Origin: Neoroseomonas alkaliterrae
GTDB taxonomy: Bacteria > Pseudomonadota > Alphaproteobacteria > Acetobacterales > Acetobacteraceae
NCBI RefSeq assembly: GCF_014199195.1
Contig: NZ_JACIJE010000005.1
Location: forward strand, 62,001 to 126,000
DNA length: 64,000 bases
Direction of reading: 5' to 3'
The translations under genes and the position numbers were made by a program. The notes under the pieces are model-generated. The model saw nothing but the letters and a program-made list of their open reading frames with translations, did not search any database and was not told where the DNA came from. The stretch's first letter is position 1. Each line of letters begins with the position of its first letter. This document shows positions 23,116 through 31,526 of the stretch, piece by piece.

Positions 23116-23963
23116 GCGGACGCGAGACGCCGCCGGGCGCGACCGACTGCCACTGCCACATCTTCGGCCCCGCCGCGAAGTTCCCCTACGCCGAGCCGCG
23201 TTCCTACACGCCGGAGGACGAGACGCTCGAGGATTACCTCGCCCTGCTCGACCGTCTGGGCCTCGACCGCGGCGTGATCGTCCAGCCTTCCGCCTATGAC
23301 CGCGACAATGCCTGCACGCTCGATGCGCTGCGCCGGGCGCCGGAGCGTCTGCGCGGCATCGCGGTGGTGGGCGCCGAGGCCACCGCCGACACGCTGCGCG
23401 CCATGCACCGCGACGGCATCCGCGGCCTGCGCGCCAACGAATACCGCCGCGACGGCCAGGCCGCCTACCACGGCGGCGTCCGGCTGGCGGAGATCGAGCC
23501 CTTCGTCCCGCTGATGGCCGAACTCGGCTGGCATCTCCAGCTCTGGATCGACGCGCGCCACCTGCCGGAGATCGAACCGCGCCTCGCGAAGCTGCCGGTG
23601 CGGATCGTGGTGGACCACATGGGGCGGATGCACCACAGCCACGGCATCAACGACCCCGGCTTCCAGGCGCTGCTCCGCGGCGTCGGCGAGGGCCGCTACA
23701 TGGCGAAGCTGTCCGGCACCTACCGCCTCGGCGCGACGGCACCGGACTACCTGGAGGCCAAACCCTTCCACGATGTGCTGGTCGCGGCCAATCCCGACGC
23801 GCTGGTCTGGGGCACCGACTGGCCGCATCCGCGCCCCGAAGGCGGCCGCCCCGACGCCGCGCGCCTGCTGCGCGTCTTCCTCGACTGGACCACCGACCCC
23901 GTGCTGCGAAGGAAGATCCTGACCGACACGCCCGCGCGGCTCTACGGCTTCCCCGGAGTCTGA
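23112..23963 (+). CDS. Amidohydrolase, LigI/COG3618 type (first of two)
   Basis: TIM-barrel metal-type hydrolase of 283 residues related to 2-pyrone-4,6-dicarboxylate hydrolase and other lactonases of COG3618. The HxH motif is in ATDCHCHIFGPAAKFPYA near residue 15, the second His is in VVDHMGRMHH, and the catalytic Asp is in VWGTDWPHPRPEGGRPD. The ending ARLYGFPGV is typical. It is coupled to the TctC-like gene by ATGA and followed after two bases by a paralogue. A dicarboxylate lactone or related ester is a reasonable substrate class; the exact compound is unknown. Confidence 0.85.
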   Translation: MSGRETPPGATDCHCHIFGPAAKFPYAEPRSYTPEDETLEDYLALLDRLGLDRGVIVQPSAYDRDNACTLDALRRAPERLRGIAVVGAEATADTLRAMHRDGIRGLRANEYRRDGQAAYHGGVRLAEIEPFVPLMAELGWHLQLWIDARHLPEIEPRLAKLPVRIVVDHMGRMHHSHGINDPGFQALLRGVGEGRYMAKLSGTYRLGATAPDYLEAKPFHDVLVAANPDALVWGTDWPHPRPEGGRPDAARLLRVFLDWTTDPVLRRKILTDTPARLYGFPGV

Positions 23964-23965
23964 GC

Positions 23966-24805
23966 ATGGCGTCCGACCGCCGCCCCGGCTTCACGCTTCC
24001 GCCCGGAAGCTGCGACACGCATGTGCACATCTGGGGCCCCTTTGACCGCTTCCCGCTGGCCGAGGGCGCGCCCTACACGCCGCCCGAGCGCACGAAGCAC
24101 GACCTTCGCGCGCTGCATCGCCGCCTCGGCATCGAGCGCGCCGTCATCGTGCAGACCACGGTCTATAAGGCCGACAACCGCGCGATGCTCGACGCCATCG
24201 CGGATGACCCCGCGCGCTATCGCGGCGTCGCGCTGGTGGACGAGACCTTCGGCGATGCCGAGTATCGCGCTCTGCACGAGGGCGGCGTGCGCGGCGTGCG
24301 CTTCGGCTTCCTCAAGCACCTCGGCGGCGTGCCGGACCTCGCGCTGCTGCGGCGAACCGCCGACCGCATCGCGGAGATGGGCTGGCATCTCGTGCTGCAT
24401 CTCGATGCGGAAAGCCTCCTGGCCTTCGAGGAGCTGCTGCGCGGCCTGCGGGTGACCGTCGTGGTGGACCACATGGGCCGTGTCCCGGCGCCGCAGGGCA
24501 CGCATCACCCCGCCTTCCGCCTTCTGCTCGACCTGCTGGAACGCCCGAACTGGTGGGTGAAGGTCTCGGGCGCAGAGCGGATCTCGGCGGAGGGCCCGCC
24601 CTTCCGCGATGCCGTCCCCTTCGCGCGCCGGCTCATCGAAGCCGCACCGGACCGCACGCTCTGGGGCACCGACTGGCCCCACCCGAATGTGCGCTGGGAA
24701 CCGGACGAGGCCGACCTCGTGGACCTGCTGCCCGAGTTCGGCGACGCGACGGCGCTCCGGCGCGTGCTGGTGGACAACCCCGCGAGGCTCTACGGCTTCC
24801 CATGA
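23966..24805 (+). CDS. Amidohydrolase, LigI/COG3618 type (second of two)
   Basis: Second TIM-barrel hydrolase, 279 residues. HxH is in SCDTHVHIWGPFDRFPLAEG near residue 18, the second His in VVVDHMGRVPAPQG, and the catalytic Asp in LWGTDWPHPNVRWEPDE, ending ARLYGFP. It shares architecture and end motifs with the preceding gene but differs through most of the barrel, so the two are diverged paralogues, not a recent duplication. It starts two bases after its neighbour and ends with ATGA overlap into the hydratase-like gene. The pair may act on successive or isomeric lactones, or form one enzyme of two chains. Confidence 0.85.
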   Translation: MASDRRPGFTLPPGSCDTHVHIWGPFDRFPLAEGAPYTPPERTKHDLRALHRRLGIERAVIVQTTVYKADNRAMLDAIADDPARYRGVALVDETFGDAEYRALHEGGVRGVRFGFLKHLGGVPDLALLRRTADRIAEMGWHLVLHLDAESLLAFEELLRGLRVTVVVDHMGRVPAPQGTHHPAFRLLLDLLERPNWWVKVSGAERISAEGPPFRDAVPFARRLIEAAPDRTLWGTDWPHPNVRWEPDEADLVDLLPEFGDATALRRVLVDNPARLYGFP

Positions 24806-25650
24806 CCGGCAACCTGCATTCCTGGATCGGCCGCAAGCGCCGCATCGCCGACGAAATGGCGACACCGCTCGTCCGCCGGATGGCGGCGCTGACCGACCGC
24901 GCCGATGTCGCGCTCGACCGCGGCGCGCCGGTGCCGAACCACTGGCTCTCGATCCTGTTCGACGATGCCGCCCCGCAATCCCAGCTCGGCCCCGATGGCC
25001 ATCCGGCGAAGGGCGATTTCCTGCCGCCCGTGCCGCTGCCCCGGCGGATGCTCGGCGGGCGGCGCGTGACCTACCACGCGCCCCCGCGCGTCGGCGACAC
25101 GCTCGAGCGCGAGACGGAGATCGCCGCCATCACGCCGAAGGTCGGGCGCAGCGGCGCGATGATCTTCCTCCTCCTCCGCCACACCATCACCGGCCCGAAC
25201 GGGCTGGTGGCCGTGGAGGAACAGGACATCGCCTACCTCGAAGCCAAGCGGAACGCGCCCGCGCCGAAGGAGGCACCCGCCGTCGTCCCAAACGCCGCCT
25301 GGCGCGAGCCCTGGGCGCCCGACCCGGTGATGCTCTTCCGCTTCTCCGCCCTCGCCTTCAACGGCCACCGCATCCACTACGACGCCGACTATGCGCGCGA
25401 CGTGGAAGGCTACCCGGCCCTGGTCGTGAACGGCAGCGTCAGCACGCTCTTCCTGTTCGAGGCGGCGCTGCGCCACACCCCGGGCGCGCAGGTCCGGCGC
25501 TACGACGCGCGCACCATGCAGCCGGTGTTCTGCGGCCGCCGCGCCACCCTCTGCGGCGATCCGCCGGATGCCGAGGGGCGCAGCACGCTCTGGGTCGAGG
25601 ACGAGGCCGGCGCGATGGCGCTGCGGATCGGCGCGACGATCACGCCATGA
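24802..25650 (+). CDS. MaoC/HTD2-like acyl-CoA hydratase
   Basis: Double hot-dog protein of 282 residues resembling the HTD2 / mesaconyl-C4-CoA hydratase group. The N-terminal hot-dog begins WIGRKRRIADEMATPLVRRM and has NHWLSILFDDAAPQSQLGPDGHP then LPRRMLGGRRV. The C-terminal hot-dog has the catalytic-type FSALAFNGHRIHYDADYAR, with Asn-His and Tyr of the hydratase motif, followed by YPALVVNG. Such enzymes hydrate mesaconyl-CoA or itaconyl/citraconyl thioesters. The start overlaps the hydrolase stop (ATGA) and the stop overlaps the CoA-transferase start (ATGA), so CoA activation and hydration are translated together. Confidence 0.85.
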   Translation: MTGNLHSWIGRKRRIADEMATPLVRRMAALTDRADVALDRGAPVPNHWLSILFDDAAPQSQLGPDGHPAKGDFLPPVPLPRRMLGGRRVTYHAPPRVGDTLERETEIAAITPKVGRSGAMIFLLLRHTITGPNGLVAVEEQDIAYLEAKRNAPAPKEAPAVVPNAAWREPWAPDPVMLFRFSALAFNGHRIHYDADYARDVEGYPALVVNGSVSTLFLFEAALRHTPGAQVRRYDARTMQPVFCGRRATLCGDPPDAEGRSTLWVEDEAGAMALRIGATITP

Positions 25651-26849
25651 GCGGCCCGCTCGACGGCATCCGCGTGCTCGACCTCTCCGCGGTGGTGGTC
25701 GGGCCGATCTGCAGCCATGTGCTCTGCGAGCACGGCGCCGAGGTCATCAAGGTCGAGGCGCCGGGTGGCGACCTGTTGCGCTGGCTCGCCGGCAAGGGCC
25801 GCAGCCCCGGGATGAACGGCAAGTTCCTCAACTTCAACCGCGGCAAGAAGTCGCTCGCCCTCGACCTCAAGAAGCCGGCGGGCATCGCCGCGCTGAAGCG
25901 TCTCGCGGCGACCGTGGATGTCTTCCTCACCAACATCCGGCCCGACGCGCAGGAACGCCTCGGCGTGGATGCGGCGAGCCTCCGCGCCCTCGCGCCGCGG
26001 CTCATCCACTGCTCCATCACCGGCTTCGGCACCCGTGGGCCCTATGCCGGGCGCCCCGCCTACGACACGGTGATCCAGGGGGTCTCGGGCGTCGCCGGCA
26101 CCTTCGAGGCCTCGACCGGCGAACCCCGCTACGTGCCCTTCCTCGTCGCCGACCACACGGTCGGGCTGATCGCGGCGCAGATGATCGGCTTCGCCCTCTA
26201 TCGCCGCGAGAAGACCGGCACGGGCGAGGCGATCGAGGTGCCCATGTTCGAGAACATGGCCGCCTACATCATGCAGGAGCATCTCGGCGCGCATTCCTTC
26301 CGCCCGCCGCTCGGCCCGCCCGGCGACCACCGCGTGCTGAGCCCGGACGGCAAGCCGCTGCCGACGAAGGATGGCTACATCTGCGTCTCGGCCAACACCG
26401 ATGCGCAGGCGCACGCCTTCTTCGACGCCATCGGGCGCCCGGACCTCAAGACCGACCCGCGCTTCGCCACCGTCGCGCAGCGCGTGCAGCACACGAAGGA
26501 GTATTTCCACATCCGCGCCACCTCCCTTGGCGGGCGGACCACGGCGGAGTGGCTTGAGATCTTCGACCGGATGGACGTGCCGGCCGCGCCCTACAACACC
26601 ATCGCCTCGCTGATCGAGGATCCGCATCTGCGCGCGGTCGGCATGGTGCGTGAGGAGGAACACCCGACCGAGGGCCCGACATGGGCGATCGGTGCGCCGA
26701 ACCGCTTCTCGGGCGGCGATGCCCCGCCGCGCCCGCCCGCGCCGCGCCTCGGCGCCGATGGCCGCGCGGTGCTTGCGGCGGCGGGCCTCACCGAGGCGGA
26801 GATCGCCGCGCTCGTCGCGGACGGCGTGCTCATCGAAACCGCAGCCTGA
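25647..26849 (+). CDS. CaiB/BaiF family III CoA-transferase
   Basis: Interlocked-dimer enzyme of 400 residues that moves CoA between carboxylic acids, often from succinyl-CoA. LDGIRVLDLSAVVVGPICSH at the N-terminus, EVIKVEAPGGDLLRW, NFNRGKKSLALDLKKP and the nucleophile Asp near 140 in GRPAYDTVIQG identify it. VPMFENMAAYIMQEHLG is the following landmark. Beside a mesaconyl-type hydratase it may activate mesaconate, itaconate or citramalate; this is inferred from family associations. It is joined to the hydratase gene by ATGA and followed after 19 bases by a VOC gene. Confidence 0.9.
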   Translation: MSGPLDGIRVLDLSAVVVGPICSHVLCEHGAEVIKVEAPGGDLLRWLAGKGRSPGMNGKFLNFNRGKKSLALDLKKPAGIAALKRLAATVDVFLTNIRPDAQERLGVDAASLRALAPRLIHCSITGFGTRGPYAGRPAYDTVIQGVSGVAGTFEASTGEPRYVPFLVADHTVGLIAAQMIGFALYRREKTGTGEAIEVPMFENMAAYIMQEHLGAHSFRPPLGPPGDHRVLSPDGKPLPTKDGYICVSANTDAQAHAFFDAIGRPDLKTDPRFATVAQRVQHTKEYFHIRATSLGGRTTAEWLEIFDRMDVPAAPYNTIASLIEDPHLRAVGMVREEEHPTEGPTWAIGAPNRFSGGDAPPRPPAPRLGADGRAVLAAAGLTEAEIAALVADGVLIETAA

Positions 26850-26868
26850 ACCCGATGGAAACCCGCCG

Positions 26869-27243
26869 ATGACGACCTTCACCTTCGACCACATCCATCT
26901 CCGCAGCCCCGACCCCGAGGCGACCGCGGCCTTCTACGAACGCGCCTTCGGCGTCACGCTGCGCCGCAGCCCGCAGCGCATCGACTTCGTGCTCGGCGGC
27001 CAGACCGTGTTCATCTCGCCGGTCAACGAGGCCGCAACCGGCGAGGCCCCCACCGCGCCCTACCAAGGCCTCGAGCATATCGGCCTTGCCGTCACCGGGA
27101 TCGATGCGGTGGTCGCGTCGCTCAAGGCGAAGGGCGTCACCTTCACCATGGAGCCCACCACCATCCGTCCCGGCGTGCGCATCGCCTTCCTGCGCGCGCC
27201 GGAGAACGTCTCGATCGAACTCCTCGAACGGAGCGCCACCTGA
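26869..27243 (+). CDS. VOC-family (glyoxalase-fold) protein
   Basis: Single-module pair of beta-alpha-beta-beta-beta repeats, 124 residues: FDHIHLRSPDPEATAAFYER at the start, LGGQTVFISPVN, LEHIGLAVTGIDAVVASLKA and the ending NVSIELLERSAT. Candidate metal ligands are His near residue 8, His in LEHIGL and Glu in SIELLE, as in methylmalonyl-CoA epimerase and glyoxalase I. The function is unknown; epimerase, isomerase or dioxygenase activities all occur in this fold. It is in the same rightward set as the CoA enzymes and overlaps the next frame at its stop. Confidence 0.82.
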   Translation: MTTFTFDHIHLRSPDPEATAAFYERAFGVTLRRSPQRIDFVLGGQTVFISPVNEAATGEAPTAPYQGLEHIGLAVTGIDAVVASLKAKGVTFTMEPTTIRPGVRIAFLRAPENVSIELLERSAT

Positions 27244-28469
27244 ACGCGCCGCAGCGCCAGACCGGAGCGCGATGCGTCATCGTCATCGGCGCCGGTCCCG
27301 CGGGGCTGATGGCGGCGGAGGCAGCGGCCGGGACTGGTGCGCCGGTCACCATCCTCGACCACATGCCTTCGCCCGCGCGCAAGCTGCTCATCGCCGGACG
27401 CGGCGGGCTGAACCTGACGCATTCCGAAGCGCTCGACCGCTTCCTCGGCCGCTACGGCGCGGCGCGCGAGCGGCTCGAACCGCATATCCGCGCCTTCCCG
27501 CCATCGGCGCTGATCGCCTGGTGCGAGGCGCTCGGGCAGGAGACCTTCATCGGCTCCTCCGGCCGCGTCTTTCCGAAGGCGATGAAGGCCTCTCCCCTGT
27601 TGCGCGCCTGGCTTGCGCGTCTCGCCGAACATGGCGTCGGTCTGCGCACGAGGCATCGCTGGCTCGGCTTCACGGAAGACGGGCTGCTGCGGGTGGCGAC
27701 GCCACAGGGAGAGACGCGGCTGGCGCCGGGTGCGACCGTGCTGGCGCTGGGTGGCGCATCCTGGCCGGGGCTCGGCGCGGATGGCGCCTGGACCGCGCTG
27801 CTGCCCGGCTGCGCGATCGCCCCGCTCCGCCCATCGAACATGGGCTTCGCGGTCGCGTGGTCCGAGCATCTCCGCAACCGCTTCGCCGGCGCGCCGCTGA
27901 AGCGGATCGCCCTCAGCTTCGGCGAACACGCCGCACGGGGCGAAGCGGTGATCACGCAGCGGGGGATCGAGGGTGGAGTGATCTACGCGCTCTCGGCCCC
28001 GCTGCGCGAGGCCATCGCGGCCACGGGCGAGGCGACCGCGCTGCTCGACCTGCGGCCCGACATCTCAGCCGAGGATCTTGCGCGGCGCATCGCCCGCCGG
28101 GCGCCGGCCACCACGCTCTCGAACCACCTGCGCCGCGCAGCGGGGCTTTCCCCGCCCGCCATCGCGCTGGTGCAGGAGGCCATCCGCGGCGGCGCCCCAG
28201 CCGAGGACATCGCCGCGCTGATCAAGGCCCTGCCGCTGCGCCTCTTTGCGCCTTTCGGCCTCGATCGCGCCATCTCCTCCGCCGGCGGCCTTGCGTGGCA
28301 GGAAGTCGAGCCCGACCTGATGATCCGCCGCCTCCCCGGCGTCTTCGCCTGCGGCGAAATGCTGGACTGGGAGGCTCCGACCGGCGGCTATCTCCTGCAG
28401 GCCTGCTTCGCGACGGGCCGCGCCGCTGGTCAAGCGGCGGCGGCCTGGGCGCTCAGCGCGCCGCGCTGA
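27240..28469 (+). CDS. NAD(P)/FAD-dependent oxidoreductase, TIGR03862 (HI0933-like) family, CTG start
   Basis: Flavoprotein of 409 residues in the HI0933/BaiN-like family. The Rossmann motif VIVIGAGPAGLMAAEAAAG begins near residue 13, followed by ARKLLIAGRGGLNLTHSE, the family hallmark. GVFACGEMLDWEAPTGGYLL with QACFATGRAAG closes the FAD domain. No ATG, GTG or TTG precedes the Rossmann motif in frame; the only sensible start is the CTG at 27240, which overlaps the VOC stop as CTGA, mirroring the ATGA joints elsewhere in this set. The first in-frame ATG (27309) would delete the FAD motif. Physiological substrate unknown. Its end overlaps the convergent Mo-hydroxylase gene by 17 bases. Confidence 0.82.
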   Translation: MNAPQRQTGARCVIVIGAGPAGLMAAEAAAGTGAPVTILDHMPSPARKLLIAGRGGLNLTHSEALDRFLGRYGAARERLEPHIRAFPPSALIAWCEALGQETFIGSSGRVFPKAMKASPLLRAWLARLAEHGVGLRTRHRWLGFTEDGLLRVATPQGETRLAPGATVLALGGASWPGLGADGAWTALLPGCAIAPLRPSNMGFAVAWSEHLRNRFAGAPLKRIALSFGEHAARGEAVITQRGIEGGVIYALSAPLREAIAATGEATALLDLRPDISAEDLARRIARRAPATTLSNHLRRAAGLSPPAIALVQEAIRGGAPAEDIAALIKALPLRLFAPFGLDRAISSAGGLAWQEVEPDLMIRRLPGVFACGEMLDWEAPTGGYLLQACFATGRAAGQAAAAWALSAPR

Positions 28470-30750
28470 TCGCGCGCCACAGCTTCTCGGGCGTAGCCGG
28501 CATGTCGGGCGCGGTGGCGCCGATCTGCGACAGCGCATCGGCCACGGCGTTCATCACCACCTGCGGCGCGGCGATCGCCCCGGCCTGGCCGACGCCCTTC
28601 ACGCCGAGCGGATTCGCCGCGGTCGGCGTGCCTTCCAGAAGCACCTCGAGATCGGGCAGGTCGTCCGCGCGCGGCACCGCGTAGTCCATCAGCGAACCGG
28701 TGAGCAACTGCCCGGACTCCGGGTCATGCACGATCTCCTCCAGCAGCGCCTGGCCGATCCCCTGCGCCAGTCCGCCCTGAACCTGACCTGCGGTGAGCAT
28801 CGGGTTCACCAGGCGCCCGTAGTCATCCACCGCGACATAGCGCCGCAGCGTCGCGACGCCCGTCTCCCGGTCGATCTCGACTTCCGCAGCATGGCAGCCA
28901 TTGGGGAAGGTCACGAGGTCGCCGGCATTGTGCGCCTCGACACTAAGGCCAGGCTCCATGCCCTCCGGCAGGCTGGCGGGATCGGCGGCTGCGCGCGCGA
29001 TGGCGGCCAGATCCACGAAGCGGTCGGTTCCGCGCACCGCGAATCTTCCGTCGGCGAAGTCGAGCGAATCCTCACTGGCCTGCAGCAGATGCGCCGCAAT
29101 GCGCCGTGCCTTCGCGAGAAGCGCATCCACGGCAAGCACCAACGCATGCCCGCCCATATGCAGCGATCGCGCGCCGCCATGCCCATGCCCGTTCGAGAGC
29201 AACCCGGTATCGGCTTGCCGGAAGACGATCCGCTCGGCCGGAATGCCGAGCCGGTCGGCGGCAACCTGCGGGAAAGCGGTCTCGTGCCCCTGCCCGTTGG
29301 AATGGGTGCCGACGGCGATGGTCGCGGTGCCATCGGCGTCCAGCCGCGCGCTCGCCCATTCGCCCGGGGCGCCGCGGGCGGTCTCGAGAAAGCAGGCGAC
29401 GCCGCGGCCAAGCAGCGCGCCGCGTGCCGCCGCCTCCGCCCGCCGGCGTGCGAAGCCCGCGGCATCCGATGCCCGCGCGAGCACTGCGAGATTCTCCGCG
29501 AAACGCCCACCATCCACCTTCATGCCCATCGCCGTGACATGCGGCGCATTGGGCAGCATGTTCACCTCGCGAAGCGCGACGGGATCGCGGCCCGCGGCAC
29601 GTGCCGCCGCGTCAACGAGGCGCTCGATCAGGTAGTTCGCCTCCGGCTTGCCCGCGCCGCGATAGGCATCGATCGGCACGGAATTGGTGAAGGCGCCGCG
29701 CACCGTCAGGTGCATCGCGGGAATGGCATAGACGCCGCCCATCGCCGTGGAGAAGGCGTTGGTCGGGCAATGCGGCCCGACCGCCGAGAGATAGGCGCCC
29801 ATGTCGGCCACCGTCTCGACATCAAGGCCAAGGAAACGCCCCTCCGCGTCGAGGGCAAGGCGCGCATGCCCGCGAAGGTCGCGCCCATGCACGGCGGCCG
29901 CGAACTCCTCGCTCGCCTCCGCCACCCATCGCACCGGGCGGCCGCTGCGCCGTGCCGCGACCAGCGCGCACACATAGTCGGGGAACAGCAGATTCTTCAG
30001 TCCGAAGCCTCCGCCGACATCGGGGCAGCTCAGGTGGAAGGCGGACTCCGGCAGGCCGAAAACGGTGGCGAGTTGCCGCCGCACGCCATGCACGCCCATG
30101 CCGGTGAAGACGAGGTCGAAGCGGCCATCGGCGAAGCGGGCGACGCAGGCACGCGGCTCGATGGGCAGGGCGTGGACGCGGTTGTTGTAGAGGTCGAGTG
30201 AAACCACATGCGCCGCGCGCGCGAAGGCCGCGTCGGTCGCGGCGCGGTCGCCCTTCTCGAACCGGAACACCAGATTGCCCGGCGCCTCCGGCCATATCTG
30301 CGGGGCATCCGGGGCCAGCGCCTCGGCCGCGTCCACCACCGCCGGCAACGGCGCGTATTCCACGGCGATGAGCTCCGCCGCATCCCGCGCCGCCGCCTCC
30401 GTCTCGGCGACGACGAAGGCGACGGGCTGGCCGACATGACGCACGCGCGCTTCCGCCAGCACGGGACGGCGCGGCACCACCATCGGCGTGACCGAGGCGA
30501 CGACGCTCGTGCAGGGAAGCGGGCCTATGCCCTCCGCCGCGAGATCCGCCGCGGTCAGAACGAGCGCCACGCCCGGCGCCGCACGGGCCGCCGCGGTGTC
30601 GATCGAGCGGATCTCCGCATGGGCATGGGGCGAGCGCAGCGTCACGGCGTGCAGCGCGCCGGGGATGTCGAGATCCGCGACGAAACGCCCGCGCCCGGTC
30701 AGCAGTCGCGCATCCTCGAAGCGGCGGATGGATCGGCCGGTGTAGGTCAC
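28453..30750 (-). CDS. Xanthine dehydrogenase/CoxL-family molybdopterin-binding subunit, altered active site
   Basis: Large subunit of a molybdenum hydroxylase, 765 residues from the GTG at 30750 (preceded by GGGGGA); the family usually begins as here, YTGRSIRRFEDARLLTGRG. The first domain ends near residue 130. Mo-pterin motifs include DVGGGFGLKN and IDAYRGAGKPEA, placing it in form II of the CoxL group. The motif normally GVGEAG, whose Glu is the catalytic base, reads GVGQAG with Gln near residue 722. No CoxS (2Fe-2S) or CoxM (FAD) subunit gene lies nearby. It may use partners encoded elsewhere, catalyse a different reaction, or be impaired. Confidence 0.86.
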   Translation of the reverse strand: MTYTGRSIRRFEDARLLTGRGRFVADLDIPGALHAVTLRSPHAHAEIRSIDTAAARAAPGVALVLTAADLAAEGIGPLPCTSVVASVTPMVVPRRPVLAEARVRHVGQPVAFVVAETEAAARDAAELIAVEYAPLPAVVDAAEALAPDAPQIWPEAPGNLVFRFEKGDRAATDAAFARAAHVVSLDLYNNRVHALPIEPRACVARFADGRFDLVFTGMGVHGVRRQLATVFGLPESAFHLSCPDVGGGFGLKNLLFPDYVCALVAARRSGRPVRWVAEASEEFAAAVHGRDLRGHARLALDAEGRFLGLDVETVADMGAYLSAVGPHCPTNAFSTAMGGVYAIPAMHLTVRGAFTNSVPIDAYRGAGKPEANYLIERLVDAAARAAGRDPVALREVNMLPNAPHVTAMGMKVDGGRFAENLAVLARASDAAGFARRRAEAAARGALLGRGVACFLETARGAPGEWASARLDADGTATIAVGTHSNGQGHETAFPQVAADRLGIPAERIVFRQADTGLLSNGHGHGGARSLHMGGHALVLAVDALLAKARRIAAHLLQASEDSLDFADGRFAVRGTDRFVDLAAIARAAADPASLPEGMEPGLSVEAHNAGDLVTFPNGCHAAEVEIDRETGVATLRRYVAVDDYGRLVNPMLTAGQVQGGLAQGIGQALLEEIVHDPESGQLLTGSLMDYAVPRADDLPDLEVLLEGTPTAANPLGVKGVGQAGAIAAPQVVMNAVADALSQIGATAPDMPATPEKLWRAISAAR

Positions 30751-30921
30751 GGGAGTTCCCCCACGCGCCGTGGCGGCGCGGCAGGGCAACGGAGCCCCTC
30801 GCCGAAGGCCGGCATCCTCGCCCTTTTCCCGGCATTCCGGACGAGCGCCCTTCGGCGCAGCGCGGGCAGTTCCGTCATTCGCGTCTCCCGGGTCACGAAC
30901 ACCGTCATGATGCGATGCCCT

Positions 30922-31521
30922 CTACCCCCGCGCCAGACGCCGCGCCACGAAGTCGAGCCGGTCCTGCCCCCAGAAGATGTCCTCGCCGATGACATAGGAC
31001 GGGGCGCCGAACACGCCACGCTCGAGAGCCGCCCTGGTATCGGCCGCGCGCCGTTCGAGCCAGCGCGGATCGGCGCCGAGCGCCATCACCTGTCCCGCAT
31101 CGAGCCCCGCCTCGGTGATCAGCGCGGCAAGCGTCGAAGGCTCGGCAGGGTTCTTCTCCTCCTCCCACAGCGCCTTCAGCACGCGATGCGCGAGCCGGAT
31201 GGCCGGCGCATCGCCCATCGTCTCCCGCACCGCGATCACGCAGGCGGCGGCTGGCAACTCATCGTGCGGGAAATGCCTCGGCTGGATGGTGATGGGAATG
31301 CCGAGCGCCTCGCGCCAGCGCGCCAGTTCCTGCAGCCGGTAGGCCTGGCGCTGCGGCGAGCGCTTCGGCAGCGGCAGCCCGCCCGAGGCGGCGAAGATCG
31401 TGCCGAAATCCACCGGATGGATGCGCAGGCTCGCGCCATGCTGGGCGGCCAGCGCCTCGATTCGCGCCGCGCCGAGATGCGTCCAGGGCGAGTTGAGCGA
31501 GGCATAGTAGTCGATGTGCAT
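30922..31521 (-). CDS. DsbA-fold 2-hydroxychromene-2-carboxylate isomerase family protein
   Basis: Kappa-class glutathione-transferase-like protein of 199 residues. HIDYYASLNSPWTHLGAARI has the SxxSPW-type active site where Ser replaces the DsbA cysteines, as in NahD isomerase. GVFGAPSYVIGEDIFWGQDRL is the cis-Pro end of the thioredoxin fold. NahD isomerises hydroxychromene carboxylate in naphthalene breakdown with glutathione; many relatives have other roles. I chose the ATG at 31521, eight bases from GGAG; a GTG at 31530 overlapping the upstream CoA-transferase stop is possible. It follows the CoA-transferase genes in the same direction. Confidence 0.83.
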   Translation of the reverse strand: MHIDYYASLNSPWTHLGAARIEALAAQHGASLRIHPVDFGTIFAASGGLPLPKRSPQRQAYRLQELARWREALGIPITIQPRHFPHDELPAAACVIAVRETMGDAPAIRLAHRVLKALWEEEKNPAEPSTLAALITEAGLDAGQVMALGADPRWLERRAADTRAALERGVFGAPSYVIGEDIFWGQDRLDFVARRLARG

Positions 31522-31526
31522 GGCCT

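Noticed and set aside
30751-30921. Possible small gene or RNA between the Mo-hydroxylase and the isomerase
   Set aside because: No frame with a start, SD and family pattern, and no stable stem-loop was evident in these 171 bases.
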